64,000 bases of DNA from Streptomyces sp. NRRL S-646 (GCF_000720765.1 NZ_JODC01000005.1:720316-784315), one strand, 5' to 3'. Counted from the stretch's first letter, positions 49,735 through 58,822 are shown. Translations and numbers: made by a program. Notes: generated from the letters alone by a model not told the origin.

Positions 49735-51100
49735 ACCGCAACCGGGACGTAGCCGCAGCCGTCACGGCGAGCAACCCCGCGCTGATCACCAGGCTCCACC
49801 GCAGGCCTCCGGTAAACCCGTCGGACACCAGCGTCCCGAACACCGCGATCCCCAAACCCCCCGCCACCTGCCGCGCAGCATTGAGCACACCGGCCGCGAG
49901 TCCGGCCCGCTCCGCCGGCACCGCGTCCATCATCGCCGCCGTCAGCGGTGGCACCGTCAGCGCGCAGCCCAGGGCCAGCGGCACGAGGAGCGCGGCCACC
50001 AGGACGGAAGACGTGCCGGCGTCGACGTACAGCAGGACGAGCAGTCCCGCGACGGCCAGCGCCTGCCCCACCAGCATCGGCAGCCGCGGCCCGTACCGCC
50101 CCGCGAGCTTGCCCGCCGCCACGTTCGTCACCGCGATCAGGCCCGTCATGGGCAGGAACGCCAGCCCGGCGTGCAGCGCGGACAGGCCCTGGACCTGCTG
50201 GAAGAAGAGAGAGAAGACGAACACCACGCTGTAGAAGGCCACGCTCACCGCCGCGCCCGCCGCGACGGTCACGGCCACAGTCCGGTTGCGGAACAGCCCG
50301 AGGGGGACGACGGGGTGCGGGCTGCGGGTCTCCACGCGGAAGAAGGCCATGGCCGCCAGGACGGCGACGGCCAGGGCCGCCCACCCGGCCGTACCGCCCT
50401 CGATCACCGCGAACGTCAGACCGGTGAGCGCCACCACCGCCGTCGCCTGCCCCGGCAGGTCCAGGGGCGAGGGGCGGCGTTCGGAGCGCGGGGCGCGCAC
50501 GAGCAGGGCCACGATCAGCGCCCCCACCGGCAGGTTCACGAAGAAGATCCCGCGCCAGTCCCACGCCGTGGTCAGCAGACCGCCCGCCACCGGACCCAGC
50601 GCGACCGCCACCGAACCGCCGGCGGCCCACGTCGCCACCGCCCGCGCACGCCGCTTCGGCTCCGGATAAGCCTGCCGCACCAGCGCCAGCGAGGCCGGGA
50701 GCACGACGGCCGCCGCACCGCCCTGCACCACCCGCGCGCCGATCAGGGACGGCAGGTTCGGCGCCAGCCCGCAGGCCGCCGAGGCCAGCGTGAAGACCGC
50801 GGTGCCGAGCGCGAACGCGCGGCTCGCCCCGGTCCGGTCCGCGAAGGCCCCCGTGGACAGCATCAGCGCGGCGAAGGGAAGGGTGTAGGCGTCCACCACC
50901 CACTGCAGGCCGGACATCCCCGCGCCGAGGGAGGAGCCGATCGCGGGCAGAGCCACGTTCACCACGGACGCGTCGAGGCAGATCAGCGCGAAGCCGAGGA
51001 GGGCGGCGGTGAGGGTGAGCCCGGGGGAGGGCCGCTTGGGCGTCAACTCCGCCTCGGAGTGGGCGGGTTGTACGGCCTGGAGGATCCGGTCGGTCGACAT
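49733..51100 (-). CDS. MFS drug exporter, DHA2 family
   Basis: A 455-residue exporter with about 14 membrane segments and DHA2 marks (ICLDASVVNVALPAIGSSLG, DRTGASRAFALGTAVFTLAS, GLLTTAWDWRGIFFVNLPVG). ATG 51100 (MSTDRILQ) is the start; the frame extends further upstream but without homology. It is divergent from a GlxA-type AraC regulator with 70 bp between, which probably controls it. Substrate unknown. Confidence 0.88.
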   Translation of the reverse strand: MSTDRILQAVQPAHSEAELTPKRPSPGLTLTAALLGFALICLDASVVNVALPAIGSSLGAGMSGLQWVVDAYTLPFAALMLSTGAFADRTGASRAFALGTAVFTLASAACGLAPNLPSLIGARVVQGGAAAVVLPASLALVRQAYPEPKRRARAVATWAAGGSVAVALGPVAGGLLTTAWDWRGIFFVNLPVGALIVALLVRAPRSERRPSPLDLPGQATAVVALTGLTFAVIEGGTAGWAALAVAVLAAMAFFRVETRSPHPVVPLGLFRNRTVAVTVAAGAAVSVAFYSVVFVFSLFFQQVQGLSALHAGLAFLPMTGLIAVTNVAAGKLAGRYGPRLPMLVGQALAVAGLLVLLYVDAGTSSVLVAALLVPLALGCALTVPPLTAAMMDAVPAERAGLAAGVLNAARQVAGGLGIAVFGTLVSDGFTGGLRWSLVISAGLLAVTAAATSRLR

Positions 51101-51170
51101 GACTCCATGCTGCTGAGCTCCGCCGTCGTACAGTAGTGGCCCGAATGCCATGCACCCGGAGGTTCTGGCC

Positions 51171-52166
51171 ATGTCCGACCGGCTCGCCCCGCACCGGATC
51201 GCCGTGATCGCGCCCTCGCCCGTGTCGATGTTCAACCTGGCCATCCCCGAGCTGCTGTTCGGCAAGGTCGAGGTGGACGGACGGCCGGGCTACGACGTGG
51301 TCATCTGCGCCGCCGAGCCCGGGCCCGTGCCCACCAGCGGAGGGCTCGACCTGTACGTACGCGACGGGCTGGAGGCCGTGCCGCAGGCGGACACGGTGGT
51401 CGTCGCCGGTACGGGCGCACCCTACGAGCCGGACCCGCGGATCGTGGCCGCCGTCCGTGAGGCCGCCGACGCCGGCAAGCGGATCGCCTCCCTGTGCACC
51501 GGCGCCTTCCAACTCGCCGAGGCGGGCCTGCTCGAGGGCCGCAGGGCCACGACGTACTGGGCGCACGCCGAGGAACTGCGCAGGCGCTACCCGCAGGTCG
51601 ACCTGCAGGGAGACGTGCTGTACGTCCAGGACGGCCCTTACGTCACGGCCTCCGGCTACGCCGCCGGCATCGACCTCTGCCTGCACATCATCCGCACCGA
51701 CTACGGCGCCGCCGTCGCCAACGAGGTCGCCCGGCTGGCCCTCGTCGCCCCCGTACGGCCCGGCGGCCAGACCCAGTTCACGCACACCCCGCTGCCGCCC
51801 GAGCGCGGCACCGTCTGTGCCGACACCCGCGGCTGGGCCATGCGCAACCTCGACAAGCCGCTCACCCTGACCGACCTGGCCCGCCATGCGGGCGTCTCCG
51901 TCCGCACCCTCACACGCCGCTTCCACGCCGAGAGCGGTGTCAGCCCCCTGCAGTGGCTGCTGCACCAGCGCATCGAGCGCGCCAGGGAACTCCTGGAGAC
52001 CACCACCCTGCCCATGGACCAGGTCGCCCGCGCCTGTGGTCTGGGCACGGCGGACTCCCTCCGGGCCCATGTGGTCCGCCGGACCGGTCTGACGCCGAGC
52101 GCCTACCGGGCACAGTTCACCCGCCTTGGAACCGAGGCCACCGCCGCCACGTCCTCCGCTGCATGA
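51171..52166 (+). CDS. GlxA-family AraC regulator (DJ-1/PfpI + HTH)
   Basis: A 331-residue regulator: N-terminal DJ-1/PfpI domain (RIAVIAPSPVSMFNLAIPEL, ASLCTGAFQLAEAGLLEGRR with the nucleophile-elbow Cys) and C-terminal AraC double HTH (LTDLARHAGVSVRTLTRRFH, MDQVARACGLGTADSLRAHV). The ATG at 51171 is supported by GGAGG 8 nt upstream. It is divergent from an MFS exporter and overlaps a GNAT gene by 4 bp. Likely controls one or both. Confidence 0.9.
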   Translation: MSDRLAPHRIAVIAPSPVSMFNLAIPELLFGKVEVDGRPGYDVVICAAEPGPVPTSGGLDLYVRDGLEAVPQADTVVVAGTGAPYEPDPRIVAAVREAADAGKRIASLCTGAFQLAEAGLLEGRRATTYWAHAEELRRRYPQVDLQGDVLYVQDGPYVTASGYAAGIDLCLHIIRTDYGAAVANEVARLALVAPVRPGGQTQFTHTPLPPERGTVCADTRGWAMRNLDKPLTLTDLARHAGVSVRTLTRRFHAESGVSPLQWLLHQRIERARELLETTTLPMDQVARACGLGTADSLRAHVVRRTGLTPSAYRAQFTRLGTEATAATSSAA

Positions 52167-52687
52167 TCAGAGCGAACCGGACCGTCGACTCCCTGGTGAT
52201 CAGAACCGCCCTGCCGGCCGAGGCCGCCGCCGTCGCCGCATTGCACGTGCGCGCCCGCGCCACGTACTACCTGGACGGCCTGCCGGACGACGGCTTCGAC
52301 TGGCAGGCCGCCTGGAGTCAGGCCATGGAGCGCCCCGACGGCCAGGTGCTGTGCGCGGTCCGCGACGCCCGCCTGGTCGGCATCGCCTCCTTCCGCAACC
52401 CGGAGGGTGCCCCGGCAGAAACGGTCAAGCTGTTCCAGTTCCACGTCGACCCCGACCACTGGCGCTCCGGCATCGGTACGGCCCTGCACACCGCCTGCGT
52501 CGAGCAGTGGCGGGCCGACGGCAGACACACGGCCGTTCTCGACGTGCACGCCGGCAACGACCGCGCCCAGGCCTTCTACGCCCGCCAGGGCTGGGTCCCG
52601 GACCCGCAGAACCCGCCCACCGAGGGCGACCATCACCTCTTCCTGCGGTATGCGGTGCCCTGGGATCGAAGCTCGGCCGGGGAATGA
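52163..52687 (+). CDS. GNAT-family N-acetyltransferase
   Basis: A 174-residue acetyltransferase starting in an ATGA overlap with the GlxA regulator. The fold marks are VIRTALPAEAAAVAALHVRA, QFHVDPDHWRSGIGTALHTA (acetyl-CoA loop) and LDVHAGNDRAQAFYARQGW. Coupled to a regulator and an exporter, it may acetylate a toxic amine as part of a resistance unit, but this is only inference. Confidence 0.87.
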   Translation: MIRANRTVDSLVIRTALPAEAAAVAALHVRARATYYLDGLPDDGFDWQAAWSQAMERPDGQVLCAVRDARLVGIASFRNPEGAPAETVKLFQFHVDPDHWRSGIGTALHTACVEQWRADGRHTAVLDVHAGNDRAQAFYARQGWVPDPQNPPTEGDHHLFLRYAVPWDRSSAGE

Positions 52688-52768
52688 TCCCCGCTGCTTG
52701 AACGTTCACCTACTCGGCGGAGGGTGTCTCCGTCTCCGTACCCGTACGAGCTGGAGAGAGCCGAGAAC

Positions 52769-53485
52769 ATGAAGGTCGAGATCTGGTCGGACATCGCATG
52801 CCCCTGGTGCTATGTCGGGAAAGCCCGATTCGAGAAGGCGCTCGACGCCTTTCCGCACCGCGACCAGGTCGAGGTCGTGCACCGCTCCTTCGAGCTGGAC
52901 CCCAGCCGCGCCAAGGGCGACGTCCAGCCGGTGATCAGGATGCTCACCAAGAAGTACGGCATGAGCGAGGCGCAGGCGCAGGCCGGCGAGGAGAACCTGG
53001 GCGCGCAGGCCGCCGCCGAGGGCCTGGAGTACCGCACCCGCGACCGCGACCACGGCAACACCTTCGACATGCACCGCCTGCTGCACTTCGCCAAGGAGCA
53101 GGGCAAGCAGGACGAGCTGATCCAGAACCTCTACAAGGCGAACTTCGCCGAGGAGCGGTCCGTCTTCAGCGAGGGCGACGAGCGGCTGGTGGAGCTGGCC
53201 GTCGCGGTGGGTCTGGAGGCCGACGCCGTCCGCAAGGTGCTCGCCGACCCGACCGCCTACGCCGACGAGGTCCGCGCCGACGAGCGCGAGGCTGCCGAGC
53301 TCGGTGCGAACGGCGTGCCGTTCTTCGTGCTCGACCGCAAGTTCGGCGTCTCCGGCGCCCAGCCCGCCGAGGTCTTCACCCAGGCGCTGACCCAGGCGTG
53401 GGGCGAGCGCTCGCCGCTGCAGCTGATCGACCAGGGTGACGCGGACGCCTGCGGCCCCGACGGGTGCGCGGTGCCGCAGCACTGA
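52769..53485 (+). CDS. FrnE-like DsbA-family oxidoreductase
   Basis: A 238-residue thioredoxin-fold protein with the CPWC active site at the first helix (WSDIACPWCYVGKARFEKAL) and no signal peptide, the hallmark of cytosolic FrnE proteins. GVPFFVLDRKFGVSGAQPAE holds the cis-Pro loop. The C-terminus has two cysteines (DACGPDGCAV). It may act as a disulfide isomerase or polyketide-related oxidoreductase. ATG 52769 is chosen by the conserved MKVEIWSDIACPWC start. Confidence 0.9.
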   Translation: MKVEIWSDIACPWCYVGKARFEKALDAFPHRDQVEVVHRSFELDPSRAKGDVQPVIRMLTKKYGMSEAQAQAGEENLGAQAAAEGLEYRTRDRDHGNTFDMHRLLHFAKEQGKQDELIQNLYKANFAEERSVFSEGDERLVELAVAVGLEADAVRKVLADPTAYADEVRADEREAAELGANGVPFFVLDRKFGVSGAQPAEVFTQALTQAWGERSPLQLIDQGDADACGPDGCAVPQH

Positions 53486-53585
53486 GGAAAGTGTGCAGGT
53501 CGGGGCGGACGTATAAGCGTTGCTTAGCGGAATCACGTAAAAATCGGCAATGGACTATGGGTTCTCCTGGGCTCACAGTGGATCC

Positions 53586-54635
53586 ATGGAGACCTTCGAG
53601 AGCCTCGTCCGTGCCGAGTTCGCCCCGAAGAACACCTATCTGAACACCGCGAGCACCGGGCTGCTGCCCGCCCGCACCGTGGCCGCCATGCACACCGCCG
53701 TCGAGGCGGCCGCGGCCGGTGATCCGACCGACATGTTCGCGGACGTCGAGGCGAGCCGCGCCTGTTTCGCGCGGCTTGTCGGGGTGCCCGAGCACCGGGT
53801 GGCGGCAGGGGCCTCGGTCGCCGTCTACAGCGGGCTGATCGCCGCCTCCCTGCCGGAGGGCGCCGAAGTCCTCACCGCCGAGGGCGACTTCAGTTCCGTG
53901 GTGAACCCCTTCCATGTCCGCTCCGACCTCAAGGTGCGCAGCGTGCCCCTGGAGCGCATCGCCGAGTCCGTGCGGCCCGGCACCGCCCTGGTCGCGGTCA
54001 GCGCCGCGCAGTCCGCCGACGGGCGGGTGGCCGACCTGCCCGCGATCCGGGAGGCGGCGCGCGAGCACGGGACGCGTACGTACATCGACGCGTCCCAGGC
54101 CACCGGATGGCTGGACTTCGACGCGGACTCCCACGACTACTCCGCCTCCGTCGCCTTCAAGTGGCTCGTGTGCCCGCGGGGTGTGGCCTTCCTCGTCGTC
54201 CCGGAGGACCTCGGCGGACTCACCCCGTTGTTCGCCGGCTGGGTGGCGGGGGAGCACCCCTGGGACGCGTGCTACGGCCCCATCGACGAACTCGCCCACT
54301 CCGCAAGGCGGTTCGACGAGAGTCCCGCTCTCTTCTCCTACGCCGGCGCCCGGCGCTCCCTCGAACTCCTGGAGGAACTCGGCACGGACGCCGTACGCGC
54401 CCACGACCTCGCGCTCGCCGACCGCTTCCGCGAAGGCCTGGCCTCCCTCGGCCACGAGCCCGTCCCCTCGCCCGGTTCCCCGATCGTCTCGGTCCCCGGA
54501 CTCGGCCGCCGCCAGGGCGAGTTGAGCAGCGCCGGAGTGGAGGTCTCCGACCGCGCGGGCAACCTGCGTGCCGCCTTCCACCTGTACAACACCGCGGCCG
54601 ACGTCGACCGGCTGCTGGACGTCCTGTCCGACTGA
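53586..54635 (+). CDS. Class V aminotransferase (cysteine desulfurase/kynureninase-like)
   Basis: A 349-residue PLP enzyme: NTYLNTASTGLLPARTVAAM at the start, TYIDASQATGWLDFD with the PLP-contacting Asp, and the Schiff-base lysine in SVAFKWLVCPRGVAFLV. Its length and NTASTG start fit a group of actinobacterial class V aminotransferases of unsettled substrate. Immediately downstream is a type A repeat block fused to a broken gene. Confidence 0.85.
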   Translation: METFESLVRAEFAPKNTYLNTASTGLLPARTVAAMHTAVEAAAAGDPTDMFADVEASRACFARLVGVPEHRVAAGASVAVYSGLIAASLPEGAEVLTAEGDFSSVVNPFHVRSDLKVRSVPLERIAESVRPGTALVAVSAAQSADGRVADLPAIREAAREHGTRTYIDASQATGWLDFDADSHDYSASVAFKWLVCPRGVAFLVVPEDLGGLTPLFAGWVAGEHPWDACYGPIDELAHSARRFDESPALFSYAGARRSLELLEELGTDAVRAHDLALADRFREGLASLGHEPVPSPGSPIVSVPGLGRRQGELSSAGVEVSDRAGNLRAAFHLYNTAADVDRLLDVLSD

Positions 54636-54655
54636 AGCACTGGAGCGGGCCCGGC

Positions 54656-54692
54656 CGCTCCGCGGGATGTGCCGTTGTTCATCTGCGGCGCC
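54656..54692 (+). repeat. Interspersed repeat, type A (5' block only)
   Basis: CGCTCCGCGGGATGTGCCGT then TGTTCATCTGCGGCGCC matches the first part of the copy at 49655. It then stops and broken isomerase sequence begins. Confidence 0.7.
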
Positions 54693-55020
54693 ATCGCCGA
54701 GCACTTCGTGGTGCGCGATCTCGAGACCTGGATCCACAGCGACGACATCCGCCGCGCCCTGGGCCTCGCCGTCCCGCCGCCGCCCGTCGGGCACCTGGGC
54801 CGACTGGTACGGCCGGCGGTCCGCATCCTCGGCCCCACCGCACAGCCGGTGCTGGGCTCAGGGCGAGCCGGTTCGCGCCGAACTCGCCCTGGGTCCGGTC
54901 GACTTCTGCCACCTGGTCGGCGGCCGGCACACCGCCGACCAGGTTCCGCGCCGTGCCACCGGAGGCGAGGGCGCCGTCCGGAACGTACTGGAGCGGGCGG
55001 CGTCACTGTCCTGGCTGTGA
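54693..55020 (+). pseudogene. Broken mycothiol-dependent maleylpyruvate isomerase-family gene
   Basis: One frame reads VVRDLETWIHSDDIRRALGL, PPPPVGHLGRLVRPAVRILG, the middle of this DinB-like family; after about 54860 another frame continues GEPVRAELALGPVDFCHLVG, GRHTADQVPRRATGGEGAVR, NVLERAASLSWL, its normal C-terminus. The N-terminal metal-binding half is missing and replaced by a type A repeat block, and an internal deletion shifts the frame. It cannot make a whole enzyme. Confidence 0.82.
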
Positions 55021-55056
55021 CGCCGCCCGCTCCAGAATGAGTTCCTCCAGGAGGAG

Positions 55057-55090
55057 TCACCGCACGGGAGTCAAGTCCCTCGCCCCAATG
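55057..55090 (-). repeat. Echo of the ectD 3' end
   Basis: The minus strand reads SIGARDLTPVR-stop, matching the true ectD end FIGARDFTPVR-stop (stop at 55140-55142) about 83 bp away. About 28 of 34 bases agree. It is a short duplicated gene end. Confidence 0.75.
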
Positions 55091-55139
55091 CTGTGTCCGA
55101 TTGCCGCTGCGCGGCGGGCCGGTCGCGGGGCAGCGGCGT

Positions 55140-56027
55140 TCATCGCACGGGCGTGAAGTCCCTCGCTCCAATGAACTCCGGGCGCCGAATCGGCGCAGCG
55201 AAGGGCTCAACGGCCGCGTTCTCCACGCTGTTGAACACGATGAACACGTTGCTGCGCGGGAACGGCGTGATGTTGTCGCCCGAGCCGTGCATGCAGTTGC
55301 AGTCGAACCAGGTCGCCGAGCCGGCCCTGCCCGTGAAGAGCTTGATGCCGTACTCGCTCGCCATCTTGGTCAGCGCCTCGTCCGACGGCGTGCCCGCGTC
55401 CTGCATCTGCAGCGACTGCTTGTAGTTGTCCTTGGGTGTGGCTCCCGCGCACCCGAGGAACGTCTTGTGCGACCCCGGCATGATCATGAGGCCGCCGTTG
55501 GTGTCGTAGTTCTCGGTCAGTGCGATCGAGACGGACACCGTCCGCATGTTCGGCAGACCGTCCTCGGCGTGCCAGGTCTCGAAGTCCGAGTGCCAGTAGA
55601 AGCCGCTGGCCCCGAAGCCCGGCTTGACGTTGATCCGCGACTGGTGGACGTACACGTCCGAGCCGAGGATCTGCCGCGCCCGGCCCACGACCCGCTCGTC
55701 GCGCACCAGCTTCGCGAACACCTCGCTGATCTTGTGCACTTCGAAGACGGAGCGGATCTCCTTGGACTTCGGCTCGATGATCGAGCGCTCGTCGGCCCGG
55801 ATCGCCGGGTCGGTGACGAGACGCTCCAACTCCTGCCGGTAGACGGTGACTTCGTCGTCGGCGATGAGCTGGTCGATGGCCAGGAAGCCGTCCCGCTCGA
55901 ACGACTGGAGGTCGCCGGACGTGATCGGGCCCGGTGTGTCGGGGGAGCCCCACACGACGGGGTCCTGGCGCGGGGTCGACACCTCGGTGGTGCCGCGGCT
56001 GGGGTAGAGATCGGTGACGGTGGTCAT
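55140..56027 (-). CDS. ectD: Ectoine hydroxylase
   Basis: A 295-residue non-haem iron, 2-oxoglutarate-dependent dioxygenase that makes 5-hydroxyectoine from ectoine. Iron ligands are H146 and D148 (FYWHSDFETWHAEDG) and H247 (NCMHGSGDN), positions almost identical to known EctD enzymes; the signature between them is intact. It is the last gene of ectABCD, 7 bp after ectC. A duplicated echo of its 3' end lies just downstream. Confidence 0.96.
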   Translation of the reverse strand: MTTVTDLYPSRGTTEVSTPRQDPVVWGSPDTPGPITSGDLQSFERDGFLAIDQLIADDEVTVYRQELERLVTDPAIRADERSIIEPKSKEIRSVFEVHKISEVFAKLVRDERVVGRARQILGSDVYVHQSRINVKPGFGASGFYWHSDFETWHAEDGLPNMRTVSVSIALTENYDTNGGLMIMPGSHKTFLGCAGATPKDNYKQSLQMQDAGTPSDEALTKMASEYGIKLFTGRAGSATWFDCNCMHGSGDNITPFPRSNVFIVFNSVENAAVEPFAAPIRRPEFIGARDFTPVR

Positions 56028-56034
56028 GGTGATG

Positions 56035-56445
56035 TCACACCTCCTCGGGCTCGGGCTCGGTGAGCAGCGGGTACACGCCGTTCTCGTCGTGGTCCTCCCG
56101 GCCGGTCACGGGCGGGTTGAAGACACAGATGCAGCGGAAGTCCTCCTTGATCCGCATCGTGTGCCGCTCGTGGCCGTCGAGGAGGTACATGGTGCCGGGC
56201 GTGATCGTGTACTTCTGCCCGGTCTCGTCGTCGGTGAGCTCGGCCTCGCCCTCGACGCACACGACGGCCTCGATGTGGTTCGCGTACCACATCGACGTCT
56301 CCGTACCCGCGTACAGAATCGTCTCGTGCAGGGAGAAGCCGACCCTCTCCTTGGCGAGGACGATGCGTTTGCTCTCCCACGTGCCGGACGCGGCCTTCAC
56401 ATGCCGGTCGGTGCCTTCGATGTCCTTGAACGAACGGACGATCAC
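56035..56445 (-). CDS. ectC: L-ectoine synthase
   Basis: A 136-residue cupin that closes N-gamma-acetyl-L-2,4-diaminobutyrate to ectoine. Cupin metal-site features are visible in [20 protein letters not shown] and [20 protein letters not shown], and the start [20 protein letters not shown] is characteristic. Length is as usual. Third gene of ectABCD. Confidence 0.96.
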   Translation of the reverse strand: MIVRSFKDIEGTDRHVKAASGTWESKRIVLAKERVGFSLHETILYAGTETSMWYANHIEAVVCVEGEAELTDDETGQKYTITPGTMYLLDGHERHTMRIKEDFRCICVFNPPVTGREDHDENGVYPLLTEPEPEEV

Positions 56446-56475
56446 GGTGCTTGCACTACTCCTTGCTGGTGGTGG

Positions 56476-57747
56476 CTAGATGGTTTCGCGTACGGCGCGG
56501 GCGAGGATGCTGAGCCCCTCGTCCAACTCGTCGGCCGTGACGGTGAGCGCCGGGAGGAGCTTGACGACCTCGCTCTCGGGGCCCGACGTCTCGATGAGCA
56601 GCCCGAGTTCGAAGGCGCGCTTGGCGATCCGACCGGCCCGCTCCTTGTCGTGGAACTCCAGGCCCCACACGAGCCCGCGGCCGCGGTACTCCTTGACGTC
56701 GGCGCGGTTCTCCTCGGTGATGGCGGCGAAGGCCTGCTCGACCTGTTCGCCGCGCGCCCGGGTCTGCTTCTCCATCGCGGACCCGTCCGCCCAGTACGCC
56801 TCCAGGGCGGCCGTGGCCGTGACGAAGGCGGGGTTGTTGCCGCGGAAGGTGCCGTTGTGCTCGCCCGGCTCCCAGATGTCCAGCTCGGGCTTGAACAGGC
56901 ACAGCGACATGGGCAGTCCGTAGCCGCTGATCGACTTGGACACGGTGACGATGTCGGGCGTGATGCCGGCCTCCTCGAAGGAGAAAAAGGCACCCGTACG
57001 ACCGCAGCCCATCTGGATGTCGTCGACGATGAGCAGCATGTCCTGGCGCTCGCACAGCTCGGCCAGCGCCCGCAGCCACTCGGGCCGTGCGACGTTGATG
57101 CCGCCCTCGCCCTGCACGGTCTCGACGATCACGGCGGCGGGCTTGTTGAGCCCGGACCCCTGGTCCTCCAGGAGCCGCTCGAACCACAGGAAGTCCGGCA
57201 CCTTGCCGTCGAAGTAGTTGTCGAACGGCATGGGCGTGCCGTGGACGAGCGGGATGCCGGCCCCGGCCCGCTTGAAGGCGTTACCGGTGACGGCCAGCGA
57301 CCCCAGGGACATCCCGTGGAAGGCATTGGTGAACGACACGATGGCCTCGCGCCCCTTCACCTTCCGCGCGAGCTTGAGCGCGGACTCCACGGCGTTGGTG
57401 CCGGTCGGGCCCGGGAACATGACCTTGTACGGCAGGTCACGGGGCCGCAGCACCAGATCCTGGAAGGTCTGCAGGAAGGAACGCTTGGCGGTGGTCGACA
57501 TGTCGAGCCCGTGCGTGACGCCGTCCCGCTCCAGGTAGTCGATCAACGCCCGTTTCAGGACGGGGTTGTTGTGGCCGTAGTTCAGCGAGCCCGCTCCGGC
57601 GAAGAAGTCCAGGTACTCATGGCCGTCCTCGTCGTACATGCGGCTGCCGTGCGCACGGTCGAAGACGGTGGGCCAGCCGCGGCAGTAGCTGCGCACCTCG
57701 GACTCGAGTGTCTCGAAGACGCTGAGGTCGGGCTGGGTGATGGTCAC
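56476..57747 (-). CDS. ectB: L-2,4-diaminobutyrate--2-oxoglutarate transaminase
   Basis: A 423-residue class III aminotransferase converting aspartate semialdehyde to 2,4-diaminobutyrate, the first ectoine step. PLP features: GPTGTNAVESALKLARK, LIVDDIQMGCGRTGAFF and the lysine in TVSKSISGYGLPMS. GTG 57747 is preferred (GAGGAG about 9 nt upstream, and the usual EctB length); an upstream ATG at 57819 would add 24 unrelated residues. Second gene of the cluster. Confidence 0.96.
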   Translation of the reverse strand: MTITQPDLSVFETLESEVRSYCRGWPTVFDRAHGSRMYDEDGHEYLDFFAGAGSLNYGHNNPVLKRALIDYLERDGVTHGLDMSTTAKRSFLQTFQDLVLRPRDLPYKVMFPGPTGTNAVESALKLARKVKGREAIVSFTNAFHGMSLGSLAVTGNAFKRAGAGIPLVHGTPMPFDNYFDGKVPDFLWFERLLEDQGSGLNKPAAVIVETVQGEGGINVARPEWLRALAELCERQDMLLIVDDIQMGCGRTGAFFSFEEAGITPDIVTVSKSISGYGLPMSLCLFKPELDIWEPGEHNGTFRGNNPAFVTATAALEAYWADGSAMEKQTRARGEQVEQAFAAITEENRADVKEYRGRGLVWGLEFHDKERAGRIAKRAFELGLLIETSGPESEVVKLLPALTVTADELDEGLSILARAVRETI

Positions 57748-57828
57748 GACGAATCGCTCCTCGTTGCGTGGGGGGAGTGCGTGTGGGTCGTCAGTGGGGT
57801 GGGTCTTGCGTGCCGTCATCGGTGTCGG

Positions 57829-58335
57829 TCAGAGGGAGAGGGGACCGATGCGGTACAGGACTTCGGGGTCGTGCGGCCCGTCGGGGAACAGGCCCTCGTC
57901 GAACAGCACCTCGCGCTCCACGAGGGCGCCGTGCCGCTCGGCGAACGAGGTGAACAGACGCTCGGAGCCGGTGTTGCCGGGTGTGATGGTCGTCTCGACG
58001 GCGGTGATCCGGTGCGCGGCACCGGCCCGCGCGACGAGCCCGTCGAGCAGTGCGCCGGCGAGCCCGCGCCCGCGGTACGCCTCGTCCACGGCCACCTGCC
58101 ACACCAGCAGGGTGCGCGGGCGGTCCGGCCGTACGTAGGCGGTGACGAAGCCGACCGGCTCCCCGCGCCCGTCGCGGGCCACGGCCGAGGTGGCCGCGAA
58201 GTCGCGACACCACAGCAGATAGCTGTACGACGAGTTCAGGTCGAGGGCCTTCGAGTCCTTGGCAATCCGCCACAACGCGGCTCCGTCCGCGACCTGCGGA
58301 CGGTCGATGTGCAGATCTGCTTGAGCGGCAGTCAT
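57829..58335 (-). CDS. ectA: L-2,4-diaminobutyric acid acetyltransferase
   Basis: A 168-residue GNAT enzyme that N-gamma-acetylates 2,4-diaminobutyrate. It shows the EctA pattern DGAALWRIAKDSKALDLNSS, YSYLLWCRDFAATSAVA, the acetyl-CoA loop AYRGRGLAGALLDGLV and TTITPGNTGSERLFTSFA. ATG 58335 (MTAAQADLHIDRP) is used; no ribosome site is visible before it, and the 5' region holds inverted repeats. First gene of ectABCD, so the operon promoter lies upstream. Confidence 0.95.
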   Translation of the reverse strand: MTAAQADLHIDRPQVADGAALWRIAKDSKALDLNSSYSYLLWCRDFAATSAVARDGRGEPVGFVTAYVRPDRPRTLLVWQVAVDEAYRGRGLAGALLDGLVARAGAAHRITAVETTITPGNTGSERLFTSFAERHGALVEREVLFDEGLFPDGPHDPEVLYRIGPLSL

Positions 58336-58452
58336 GCGGATTGAATTTACCGAGGGAAATTCGAAATTGCATCGCCGGTGAGGGTTACGAACAGCGGGCT
58401 TGTGTGTTATCACGCGGGCGCGGACGATCGCAGGGGGTGGGGATGGTATCGG

Positions 58453-58474
58453 CGGTATTGTCCGGAAAATACCG
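58453..58474. promoter_or_regulatory. Inverted repeat upstream of ectABCD
   Basis: CGGTATT - 8 bp - AATACCG, about 120 bp before ectA. With the nearby TGTAAC pair it is the best candidate for a regulator site of the ectoine operon; GTAAC-type half-sites resemble those of GlnR. Confidence 0.45.
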
Positions 58475-58653
58475 GGCAAATCGACCGTGATGTGTAACGC
58501 GTCACAAGCATGTAACCCCCACGAGATCTGCCCGAATTCCCCCGGTTGGCGTTCGCGAAATCTTTGCGTTTAGGTCGGGGAAAAGCGGGCAGAAGAATAC
58601 GGGAAGCTGTGCAGAAGTGAATTCCCGAATTACACCCGGAGTTTGGCCAGGAA

Positions 58654-58740
58654 TTAGGCGCGGGTTACTCCGTCGATCCGTTCCCGCAAGATATCCGCGT
58701 GCCCGTTGGTCCGGGCGTACTCCTCGACCGCCAAATTCAG
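58654..58740 (-). pseudogene. C-terminal gene fragment cut by repeat B
   Basis: The minus strand reads LNLAVEEYARTNGHADILRE then RIDGVTRA and a stop. It is protein-like (amphipathic helix, ordinary Streptomyces codons), but upstream it enters repeat B. It may be the tail of a small antitoxin-like or other helical protein; identity unknown. Confidence 0.4.
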
Positions 58741-58822
58741 CCCCTCCGGCGTTTGAGGAGCGGGGGTCCGGGGGCCGGCCCCGGGTCGGGACGGGAAGGG
58801 GCGGCGGGGGCGAAGCCGCATC
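58738..58822. repeat. Interspersed repeat, type B (copy 2)
   Basis: CAGCCCCTCCGGCGTTTGAG, GAGCGGGGGTCCGGGGGCC, then GACGGGAAGGGGCGGCGGGG GCGA. The same ends and order as copy 1 at 5521-5622, with a shorter middle. Confidence 0.72.

Noticed and set aside
56014..58344. 776-residue plus-strand frame across the ectoine genes
   Set aside because: Antisense shadow of ectC, ectB and ectA, which are certain.
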